Program-made: the position numbers and the translations under genes
Part shown: positions 11,490-21,376 of the stretch, in pieces
Position numbering within the stretch: the first letter of the stretch is position 1
Layout of the letters: every line of letters starts with the position of its first letter
Assembly (NCBI GenBank): GCA_963978905.1
Contig: OZ022258.1
Coordinates: forward strand, 44,934,591-44,998,590
DNA from: Trichostrongylus colubriformis
Lineage: Eukaryota > Nematoda > Chromadorea > Rhabditida > Trichostrongylidae
Reading direction: 5' to 3'
DNA length: 64,000 bases
Notes under the pieces: model-generated
Told to the model about the DNA's origin: nothing
Databases searched by the model: none
Seen by the model: the letters and a program-made list of their open reading frames with translations, nothing else

Positions 11490-12720
11490 TATGAAAGGCC
11501 TCGTCTGTCTGTCTCTCCGTCCGTCTGTGCGTCCGTGGGTCCCTCCCTCTGCCTCTCACGAAATTAAGCATAACATGAAAAACAACCTATGGAGATGGGA
11601 CAAGTTTTGGATGGGTAGGGCATGGGAGAAGTAGTGAAGAGCACACATGGACCAAGCTTGGGTGGAGCGTGCACTGGAACTCCCCGTTTTTCGTTTCCAG
11701 ACCGAAAATTGCTAATTGGGCTCAAGTGTGGCCAAGGCATGGGAAAGGATGGATTATGGTCAGCGATGATTTCTGAAGGACAAGAGGCCGGGGCACAGTG
11801 GGCGGAGAGTATCCTGAATGGGCGGTGCGCACAACCAACTTCATAACTCGGTTCCAACGCAACCTATAAACTAGTAAAAAATCGGTAGCAATGACTAATG
11901 TCCAACTTATCTTGAACACGCATTGAATGAGTGGAATTCTCCCTTAGTGGGCGGACCGCGTGATAAATTCTGTGGTGCTTACAGTGAAAATTGCACTTTA
12001 TTTCGATAGTCAGAAGAATGAAAAAGGTGCTCGCAGTAGATGGGGCCATAAAAATAAGAGAATTTGGAACGGTGGACGGGCCTTAGCGGTGGTGAGCGGA
12101 GTTTGGGCATTACATGAAAACCAACGGTGGAGATGGGGACAAGTTTGGAATGGGTAGGGATGAGACAAGAAGCACACGAAAGCCAAGTTAACTTCGCCCA
12201 TGGTCCGAAAATGGGAAAAAGATGGGTTGTTGTCAGCAGTGAGTCCTCAAAAAGCATGAAAGAGGTCGAAACCATTGAGCGGAGCGCATCTGAAGTGAGC
12301 GAGACTTACAACAAAACTTCATAACTGGATCCAATAGAAATAGAAAATGGGAAAATATTGCAAGATGTGACTAATGTCTAGGTTATCTTGAACATAATTC
12401 GAAAAGGCAGGAACCCCTCCACAACGGGCGGAGCGTGCAAACATCGATTTTGCTCGCGGCAGGAATTGCAGCTTGGTTCTAATACCCGGTCGGTGGTAAA
12501 GTAAGGTGGTCATCAATGGCTGGGGCTAATTGAAAGAAAAAATTCCACGAATGAGGAGTTTTCGCGGTGGTGAGCGGAGCTTGAGCCAGGAACTTGTGTG
12601 TGATTCTAGAAAGTCTGGAGACGGGAAAAAAGAAGAATAAAAGTGAAAGGCAACTGCAGCTTCTGAGGAAGGTGCCCACAATGATGCGGGCTGGGCCAGA
12701 ATTCAAAATGGGCGTAACGA
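11490..12720. repeat. Degenerate repeats with GGGCGGAGCGTGC motif (copy A)
   Basis: Starts with GTCTGTCTGTCTCTCCGTCC and then repeats segments of about 250-300 bp, each with variants of TGGGCGGAGCGTGC, ACATGAAAAACAACC, and ACTTCATAACTCGGTTCC. The open frames here are short, in several directions, and not conserved as proteins. It is intronic to the UGT. Confidence 0.65.
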
Positions 12721-12826
12721 TGTGAAATAAGTGTGAAGACTGCCAGAGTCTACCATATTATAGCATCAATGCGAGAGGAGGGAAACCTCTTATTGGACCA
12801 CACCAATAGGTGAACAAACTATCGAA

Positions 12827-13100
12827 ATTCATTCATTCATTCATTTATTACATGAGGTAACTCATGCGAGGGGCCACAACAATGCCCAAAGAGATGATAA
12901 ACATAAATGTAAATCATTGGCCACAGCGGCAAACATAACGACAAATATCAAACATGAGTAAACAAAGCAAGCAAGAAAAGGCTTAAACCAGAAGAGGTAA
13001 TTAAACACAAAAGCATAGAATAGAAGGAAGCAATCAAAGTGAGGGGCCATTATTGGTCAAGGTATTCGTCAATGACCTTTTAAAGGAGTAAAGACTAGCG
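12827..13100 (-). mobile_element. 5'-truncated LINE 3' end (copy A only)
   Basis: Read on the minus strand, this ends in AATAAATGAATGAATGAATG, the tetranucleotide-repeat tail typical of RTE-type non-LTR retrotransposons, preceded by about 250 bp of non-coding 3' sequence. The corresponding place in copy B (about 47225-47335) has unrelated sequence. Only the 3' end is present, as expected for 5' truncation during target-primed reverse transcription. Family assignment rests on the tail alone. Confidence 0.55.
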
Positions 13101-14950
13101 GGAATCGCCTAATGCTGCAAGGATGGTGCCAGTCACCAATCGCTATCGATTGAATTCATCCATTTTTGTGTAGGAAAGAAGTGAGTAATAGGACACTTTT
13201 CTGTTCGTCGTGGGCGGCGGTTAGCAAATTGTTATCGATTTGATAAGGTAGTGTGTGCCGAATAAAATATGAGAAAAAAACAATCCCGATCGACCAAGTG
13301 ATGCTCATGGTGTTACGCCACATTGGTGTGTGTCAGACAAGCGGTCAGAGAGAGAGGCCAATGCAGTCTATTCACAGTCCTTGGTGACAGCTGAACCACA
13401 CTAAATGGCTAGCTGATCTTTCATAATCGCCATTATCGCTTGATACCATACCAGTTATAATGAGACTTATTTCGGCTGCATTCCTTGGTACTTGTGATTA
13501 TGCGATAAGATAAGATAAAGAAGGAATTCCAGTACCTAATGAAACGTTCACTTGGTAAAGGCGTACCGACAAGACCAGCTTCATCAAAACCATGACAAAA
13601 CTAAATGTAACGTGATGTAGTTAATTGCGAGGTGTAAGCAGCTGTTTTTTTACCTGCGAGGTAGATGCCATGAAAGCCGCCTTAGCTTTATCATTCAAAG
13701 TCTCCCAGGAGCCTTAACTGTTTTTCAGCTTTTATGTTGTCGTACGATGAGTCTATGACCTTCCCACAACGTTTTATAAACTTCTTCCTCCACTTCGCTG
13801 TACGATTGGCAGCTCATAAGGGTGTACATGAATATGAGGTGAGTGATCAAAAGAACCTGACTTGAACATTTCTTGTTCATCACCATCCCAGATGATTTTC
13901 AAAAAGCATGGCCTCATCTCAAACCTCCGTGGAAGGGTCTTCAACAACACTAACTACCTCTTGTCAAACACGGACGAGTTTCTTGAGTATTCTTGGCCGA
14001 GCTCCAGCAAACTTGTCCACATTGGTGGTATAGCTTTGCCGGAGGCGTCTCCTTTGGAAAAGGTCTGTTCGAATCGATAGAATTGTTTCAAAAATTCTTT
14101 CGCTGCAACCAAAGATCCTTCAGAAATTTCACATCATGATGGATAGCCCTGGCAGCAAAGGTGTGGTTCTCATAGCCTTTGGAAGTAATGTCTCCACCGT
14201 TCAGGTCCGTTTACCTTGCACTCAAAACTCTTTGTAGTGGACAACGGCATGTGCACTCAGATTCGGAATTATTAGATACATTTTTATGAGGACTTATAAA
14301 CGTAGAGTCCGAGCTTTCTGAGAGCTGAAATGAGTGCTTGTATAGAAGCATTGCAGATGCCCAACAACATCCGAGCTGCAATTCTAGAAGCGGTCTCTAC
14401 GTTCCAAAACTATACTTTCATATGGAAAATCGATAAGGATGACAAAGTACCTAAAATGGCTAACCTTTTCACACCCAGATGGCTTCCGCAAGCCTCGCTT
14501 CTTCGTATGTCATTTCATTGAATCCATAGCGGATGCACTCAATAAGAGTTCGATTACAGATCCGATTTCAGGACATCCAAATTTGCGGTGCTTCATATCC
14601 CACGCAGGACTAAATAGTGTACTAGAGCTGACAAGAAGCGGCAAACCAGCCATCCTCGTTCTATTACTTGGTGATCAATACAGGTCTGATAACTTCGAAT
14701 AAGACTGGATGAGTGGATACAACTTGCATTCTACTTTCCTAACAATCGAGAAGGCATGAGGAAGTATTAGATATCTGCCGTCGAAGGGACCTTGCTCGTT
14801 GCAATGGTTCAGTCTGTGGATTAATGCTAAACAACCTCCACATTAAGGACGTTGTCTAAATCTGCACGTAATTATGCTTGGTATCTGGTCATCTGTAGGT
14901 AGAGGTGATATAGAGGTAGATTGCTCCACTTTCATGGTGCAAGGATCAAA

Positions 14951-15292
14951 ACAAGAACGATTATTCAGGACGACCACCCATTTCCCGCCGTCAAATAAAA
15001 TGTCTGTGGTGCAGTGCCATTGCTCTAGCCGTCTGGGGCTCTCCTAGATTTGTCTGAGCCTTTCAGGGGAGGAGCATGTCCTCTAGCCGTCTGGGACTCT
15101 CCCAAATTACATTCTCTTTGACGTCAGGGAAACGGGTGACCGTCCCGAATAATCGATCTTGTTGACAAGGCTTCCCCTGAAAAGCTCAGGCAAATCTAGG
15201 AGAGCCCTAGACGGCTAGAGCAAGGGCACTGCACCACAGACATTTTATTTGACGGCGGGAAATGGGTGATGGTCCTGAATAATCGTTCTCGT
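14951..15292. mobile_element. Long-TIR MITE with 9-bp target duplication
   Basis: Terminal inverted repeats of about 105 bp, starting ACAAGAACGATTATTCAGG on the left and ACGAGAACGATTATTCAGG on the complement of the right. The flanks are the perfect 9-bp direct repeat AGGATCAAA (14942-14950 and 15293-15301). Copy B has a single copy of the target (ATGATCAAA near 49294-49302). TSD length and long TIRs fit Mutator-like elements. It has no coding capacity and lies in the UGT intron between exons 9 and 10. Confidence 0.88.
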
Positions 15293-16499
15293 AGGATCAA
15301 ATCCTTAATCAACACCCACCAAGGTCCATCAAGTTTCCCATGCCTCCGGGGCTATTCAGTTGGATTAGACTCACATGTAAGGATAAAAGAACTGACGCTA
15401 CATCAGCTGACCCCGCGAGTCACTTCACGTTTCAGATCACATTAACCTGCCACTTTAAAGCTAATTTGAACCAGAACGGCGACGTATCGCAACAGGGGAT
15501 TAATGACGAAAAATCAGTACCTTTTATCCTTTGTTATCTGCATGCTCAGTTTTTTATTGGCATGCTCAGGAATGCAAAGCTTGTCGAACGGAGAGGTTCA
15601 GCCATTGTGCTCTATACAGAAGCATTCACAGGCGTAAAGTTCATCGAAAGCGTACACTCCATATTGGAGGACGACCAGTAGGTTTCCATATTGAGACTTG
15701 GTCCGAAAGATCCCTTTTCCCAGTGATTTCTTTGGTTATTTTTATCTATGCGTTATCGCGTGTCTCAGATATCGACGACGCGCCGAGCGTCTGGCGTCGT
15801 TAATGAACAGAAAACCCTTCAAGATCAAAGAACGCCTTCTGTCAACTGTGGAATTTTTTGCGATGCATGGTAAGATCGAAGAGCTGGATGCGTACAGCTA
15901 CAGCATGGGAGTGATACAGTACTTCTGCCTTGATGTGATACTTGTTGCTTTTTCATTAGTCGCCGTATCCTTCTATGCTGTTACTTATTGCACTTGGAAA
16001 TTCTTGAAACACACTTTCAATCGCAAGAGTAAGATTGATTGAGACATAACTGATGATTCGCTACATAATTAAGAATGATTCATGAATTAAATAGATGTTG
16101 GGTTTACAAATGAGTTGTATATGCTCCAAAAATACGAAATCCGGATATGTGATGTGCTGCGAATACCTGCCATGCATTACAGACCACCGCGGCTTCAATC
16201 GATAAGACAGTCGTGCATTGCGCTGGAGAACATGACACATTTCCAGAGATCAGATGCACCAACCGGCTTCAAGAAAGAGGAGGTTTGTCTCTGTAGACAT
16301 CAGAAAAATATGCTAGGAATACTTAGAATATACTAGGCTCGTTGCATAAATCTGTTCAGCAAAACAATACCTACGGGATAGGCTGTTAGAGCACATACAG
16401 CTGGTAGACTTTCACTGATAGGAGAATTCGTGACTTTTACGCGAGGAGGGACTACATCAATAAGGAACCCCTTCACAAGAAGCTGGCATCATGAATCAA

Positions 16500-16890
16500 G
16501 AAGATGGTAAGCTTACTAACGTTATTCGTGACCATGCTATACAAATCTAAAGAACCCTCGTGACCTTTTTGCTAGGAGTGGCTCTCCTGTCAGAGGTCGC
16601 AACTTCTATGTCAGTAGGAACCCTGTCACCACTGGTCGACCTCTCCGTTAGGAATGAAGCTCTCGCTGGAGCTTGTGATCCCTCGAGCAATCGGGATCCA
16701 ATTATCGGTGGTCGTGACTCTCACGTAATGTGGCCCCCCAACTAGGGGTCGTACTCTTCCCACCAGTGGCCATGACTACAGCCCCTCTCAATCGTCGATT
16801 ACTATTGCGTCGAATATCATGGTCATGTTGAAGGAATTTCGAGCTTAGCGGGCACCGGTACCCGCTAGAAATTAAGTTCTGCGAACAGGT
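16500..16890. other. Duplicated non-coding stretch downstream of UGT (copy A)
   Basis: Shared with 50500-50900. In B the minus strand is open for 108 codons (50484-50810) but A is interrupted, and the protein resembles nothing I know. The sequence looks internally repetitive, with recurring GTCGTGAC and CACTGG phrases. I do not call a gene. Confidence 0.4.
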
Positions 16891-17311
16891 TAAAGGCACA
16901 TCACGCGATAATCAGATAAACGTCTTACTTTCTTGAGGTAAGTGGGGCCTTGTATAAGTGTTCACGCTGCACCTTTGTTGCTGCTGCACGGTGCACCCGT
17001 GTTGTGCCTGCTTGAACACAGCCGAGCCACGCCCAACCAGCCAAGTCACACCTAGCCCTGGACGAACAAATTTCCAACGTGGAGCTCACGTGGAGAAGGA
17101 AACTTGCGATAAGCGAAGATAATTCGATGAAATAGCCAAGTCGATGATGAAAGCAGCCTCCACATTAGAAATTGCTCGTTTAGAACCGGGTGCGCTTTGG
17201 TTGGGTGGGCGTGGCTCGGTTGTGTTTACCCATAATACCGTGCAGTTATACAAACACTACTTGCCCCGAAAAAATAGGCCACTAATCTGGTTATCGTGTG
17301 GTGTGCCTTTA
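16891..17311. mobile_element. TIR element, AAAGGCACACCACGCGATAA family (copy A)
   Basis: The left end TAAAGGCACATCACGCGATA and the complement of the right end (TAAAGGCACACCACACGATA) are inverted repeats about 25 bp long. No coding region is seen. The same element sits at 50901-51359 in copy B, so this insertion preceded the duplication. A one-ended relative is at about 4745 and 38382. Confidence 0.7.
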
Positions 17312-18319
17312 GATAATTGTGGCATCAACAACGGCAACAAGCCCTCCAAAACACAATCGATTTTCCTTAGTTAACTCTCACTCTGTACTCAAGCATTGTC
17401 TTGTCCCGAAGCTTCCTGTTCATCTGAATGTGTGTAAGACAATGTAAACTTCCAAAGTTCTTTCCAAAAGACTCAATACAGCTTTCACAAAACCGGTGAA
17501 GCCTCACATTGTCTTTCCCATTCTGTAGTATACAAAATCCTTGAGCTCAATTTCTTTCTGTGACACAAATCTATACGGAGGCTGCTGTTCGATTGGAATC
17601 GCTTTAAGGATCATGTCATTCATATTTCTTGTGAAATATTTTTTTGTAAGCGTGTGCTGGACAACTTGACAACTTGAACCTGAGTTTCCACCAAGACCAA
17701 AACTTTCAAAACAATGTTAAAAAGTGTCTTCGACAAAAATAAAGACACATCAATGACATAGTAATGAAAACAGGTCGCAAACAAAAAATGCACCAATGGA
17801 AATCAGGTTGGAACCAACAAGAAAACAAAAAACAAAAACACAGTAATACTATCAGGACCAAATTCCATGGAAACACGTCAGTACAAGCTTAAAGCATGCA
17901 TAACTAACGAAAACAAATGCATTATCACAATAACTTATTACCGCTTATGTCGTCGAACTAGAAATAATAGAGAGTATTAGAATATGTCGCCGAAACCAGG
18001 TCGGCATTTCTCCGTGATAAGACCTGGATAAGAATATAAAGGAAGAATAGAAGCAGCTGAACACCGCATAAAAATCATCCTGCGTGAAAGCAGAACAAGA
18101 AATACATAATCAACAGAAACAGCTGAATGTCCAGGCAAAAACAGCTGAATAACAGTCGCATCGATCTCAACACAAAACTTGGCAGAAAGCCGTGTTTTGG
18201 AGAACTCGTCCAGACACCTTTTCTGCACGATAAACTCGTATAATCACGAACCAATAAGGCATTATTTTCAGAGTTTTTGAGGATTTCATTCGTTTTTTCT
18301 TCACTTTTGTATTTTTCAG

Positions 18320-18396
18320 CACCCTTGTCATCATACTGAACGGGACATACTGCGATTATAATGCTAGAGTGTACCTTTAAGTCTATTTTCGAAAAG
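18320..18396 (+). pseudogene. Unknown small exon, frameshifted copy
   Basis: Counterpart of the exon-like segment at 52352-52427. The TTTTTCAG acceptor and the AAAAG/GTAAC donor are both conserved, but the exon is 77 nt against 76 and the frame reaches a stop soon after the Arg-Val in the middle. The product is unknown. Confidence 0.4.
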
Positions 18397-18825
18397 GTAA
18401 CACAAATGTCCTCACAGGCTGTAGACCCATATGTCTAACAAGGTCCACTAGCAAAGTCATGCAGCGCTTGGGGTGTAGGGAAACTACCAGTTTCCAATAT
18501 TGATGGAAAGGGGTATCCTTCATGAAAATTGTCATGACTTTCTAATGCGAAGCTCTACCACATTCGCCCCACTAAGCACAATTCCCCCAATGGCAGATTG
18601 AGGTCGGCAAAGGATATTTCGTTTGAGTTTGTTATAAGACTACTGCAGACTACTGCAAGGCCTTTGTGCCTATACCGCTGTTGCTAAATAAGCTTACGGC
18701 ATCAAAGGTCGTCTTCCCTTCTTAGATCCTGTCTGAGCGACAGAGAGCGATCAGTGCTTCTTAGCGGGACCCGTTCCTACTTTTTTCCTACGTTCAGCGG
18801 AGTCCCTGAAAGCCAATTTTTCTGG

Positions 18826-19470
18826 GCTCAAATGCTCGTTTGCAAAAAATAGTGTTTCACAATACGCTTTCTTTCTTTGTCCTCCTCCTCCCGGTGCCTT
18901 TCAGTCAAGCACGAAATGAAATGTTTTCATGTGGAACGGTGGAAGTCAATGACATACAATGACTACAGTAAGATATAATGGCATGTGATGAATACAGTGA
19001 ACGTAAGGTATAATGATTGTAAATACTCATACAAAATATGTACATACGAAGCAGCCATAGTAGTAGCTATCAGTATGGTAATAGCAGCGGAAAACTCATT
19101 TCCTCCGAAAGAACAAACGAAGTGCTGCTCAAGCAGCAGCACACAACATCTGTATGACTCTAGCATTTAGTAACGAACTTAAGAAGACAAGCTGTGAAGG
19201 TTGGCGAGCTTAATGGCATGCAGTGGTAATGATAAGCACTGCCGCTCGATCCTCTGGAAGTAACACTGAACTACCGTTTATATTGGTCTCAAGACAACGT
19301 TGCTTGATAGGTCGACTACTACCTACGCTTCAAACAGATTCGGTGTAGAAGTCATATTTCGTTGAGATTATTCAAGAGATATCGATGAGATTCTGCTAGC
19401 CCGTGACTCGATCTCATCTTTTTTGTGTTGACGCTTTGGACTTGAAATCTAGTTCGATTTGATTTTCCCA
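18826..19470 (+). repeat. Repeat block R, copy A2
   Basis: Same block as at 782-3240 without the two transposons. It gives the uninterrupted ancestral reading across the piggyBac and mariner insertion points of copy A1. Confidence 0.8.
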
Positions 19471-19471
19471 G

Positions 19472-19626
19472 ATTCTTAGTCACGCAACTATTGGTCGGAG
19501 GTGCAGCACTCATAGTGATTTTTTACTTATTCACACTAGAATGGCGGGAAATCAAGGACTAGGATAAAATTCGCCCAACAAAAAGTTACATCCATGCGGG
19601 TTGTTGAATTGCTAAGAAATTTTCCG
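19472..19626 (+). pseudogene. Membrane-segment exon, broken copy
   Basis: Homologous to the intact exon at 53501-53660. It keeps the acceptor and the hydrophobic stretch TQLLVGGAALIVIF, then hits an in-frame stop after LEWREIKD. It also lacks five bases overall relative to B and has lost the GTAAGG donor context. Confidence 0.55.
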
Positions 19627-20285
19627 GAAAGGTAAAAACTCAAACTCCTACACTGATATCGTTGCAAGTCGTTGTGTAAGCTAGGTTGCTATCTAATCAC
19701 ACTATGACTCTGACTGAGTGGATGATTTCATGGTATACTTTGGAAAAACCTAATAATATCGAACGCTCGATCCCTTACCCTTTGCATAATCCTTATCGGT
19801 TAGATTAACTCAGGATAAATGCAACTTACTTGCCGTGGAGGCAAACGCAGCAAAAAAGCGATGTGCCATTAGAACCGCAGAGGTTTATTTATGTTCTTTG
19901 TAAAACAATCAAGAACTCAGAAGTAGCAGCATGGTGCTAAAAAAGCAAATTCGCCTGTGTTCAACAGCGTATCGGTTCCCAACCGATTGTGATGTGTACC
20001 CGATTTGTCGGATTGTAGGGATGGAGCTGGCAATTGAAAATTTGTTTCACATGTTTTTCATTCCGCATTGAGATCAACCATATTCTGTGCTAGAGTGTTT
20101 GCTTTTACTGTAGCACTCACTTGGTCATGTATCGGTCTCACAATTAGACCCATGTATGCTTCAGCAGCAGGTCTGTAACTCACCCGATCCACCACAGGTG
20201 CTCACATTAACTGCGGTCGATTGAGTTTGATCTTGAATCAATGTTTAAAATTTCTTGACTTTATATCAGAAAACTCGACGTCTTA

Positions 20286-20640
20286 AACCCTTTGCCCACT
20301 GCCGACGACGGCGTCCATACATAATGTGCAGCGTTTGTAAAATTCTGCCAATACACGAAGCAGTCACGATCACCATATTGGCACAGCGCCAGGATTCGAA
20401 GCGGCCACTATCGCCATACTGTAGTGTGATTTGGTGGAGAATTTTGCAAACGCTGCACATTATCTATGGACGCCGTCGTCGGCGGCGGGCAAAGGGTTGT
20501 GTGAGTTTGACGCTACCGGCTGTGATGGCGTCAAATGGACGCAGGTGACGGCGTCAGATTGACGCTGTCGCCGCCGGTGACGGCGTCAGATTGACGCTGT
20601 CGCCGCCGGTGACGGCGTCGGTGCGCAAAGTATGAAAGCG
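20286..20640. mobile_element. Inverted-repeat MITE with attached GC-rich minisatellite
   Basis: Left arm 20286-20347 and right arm 20437-20499 are about 62-bp inverted repeats (ends AACCCTTTGCCC and GGGCAAAGGGTT). To the right lie about two and a half copies of a 32-bp unit containing GACGGCGTCAGATTGACGC (about 20545-20620). The whole block is absent from copy B near 54330. It is markedly GC-rich in AT-rich surroundings and has no credible protein product. Confidence 0.75.
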
Positions 20641-20675
20641 GCCTAACTGACATCATGATGAACGGCGGTATAAAC

Positions 20676-20916
20676 GGGTTGGGGTCACGAGGTCGAATTT
20701 CCGCGCGGCCGCGCGCGACGAGCGGCGCGGCGGGTGTGAGTGCCAGTGGCAGGGCATGGCAGCCTTAATGCGAGGCAGTGGGCATGAGTGGAAGCGCAGA
20801 CGTGACGCAGTCACGCTCGCCCGCTCTCCCACAGCCAATCGATAAGGCGAGTCGTACTGGTGGCGCCGTGAGTGCACCGCCGCGAAGCGGAAGTTCGACT
20901 TCGTGACCCCCACCCC
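20676..20916. mobile_element. GC-rich MITE with about 9-bp target duplication
   Basis: Inverted repeats of about 30 bp (left GGGTTGGGGTCACGAGGTCG, right complement GGGGTGGGGGTCACGAAGTC). Flanks are GGTATAAAC (20667-20675) and GGTATAAAA (20917-20925). Copy B has a single GGTATAAAC at the matching place near 54370. A Mutator-like MITE is the best fit. The interior is very GC-rich. Confidence 0.8.
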
Positions 20917-21376
20917 GGTATAAAAGGGGGCAGTGAAACGCACAGGATAAAAGCCTAGCCACTAGAATTGGAGAGGTTTATCTTTGTCGTTAAAGTCATA
21001 CGGCATCGTCCCTGTTTCCCAGTGCTAACGAAGCTTTGATTTTCGGAATGCCATGAGGTTCTTTCCATGAGAATAAATCTGTTCGAGAAAGGAGCTGTTA
21101 TATTCGGGAACAGCCAAACCACCCACTTGTGGCAACACCTGTTTACTGTGTATTGTATTGAAATTAATAGGATGACGTGTCGTGTGCGTGATGGTTGGCT
21201 TGACGAGTCTTCGCTGCGAGCACTGATGGCGTGGAATGCTCTTATTATATAATCCATGAATTACCAAAATACAATTGGTCGTGTAACTACAGTTAAAGGT
21301 AAATCGAAAAACTCTCATAAGTGGGTGGTTAGTCTCACAATCAGCTACTTATGTATCTAATGGTATAGCAATTAAA

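Larger units (their letters stand above)
7733..16042 (+). pseudogene. UDP-glucuronosyltransferase, copy A (frameshifted)
   Basis: UGTs conjugate sugar from UDP-sugar to small lipophilic molecules at the ER membrane. Exons found: 7733-7876, 9884-10032, 10142-10242, 10300-10399, 13729-13838, 13892-14062, 14124-14204, 14357-14504, 14572-14683, 15570-15677, 15769-16042. Exon 1 encodes a hydrophobic leader and the GFSHMRFMGTIADIL motif. Exon 9 has the donor-sugar signature FISHAGLNSVLE. The last exon has a membrane helix and a basic tail ending KSKID. Exon 2 is 149 nt against 148 in copy B because an A-run is 8 instead of 7, which shifts the frame to a stop at that exon's end. The conserved signature proline (LVPLLGDQ in B) is Leu here. 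All other listed exons stay open. A sequencing error in the A-run cannot be excluded, but Pro loss supports decay. Confidence 0.88.
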
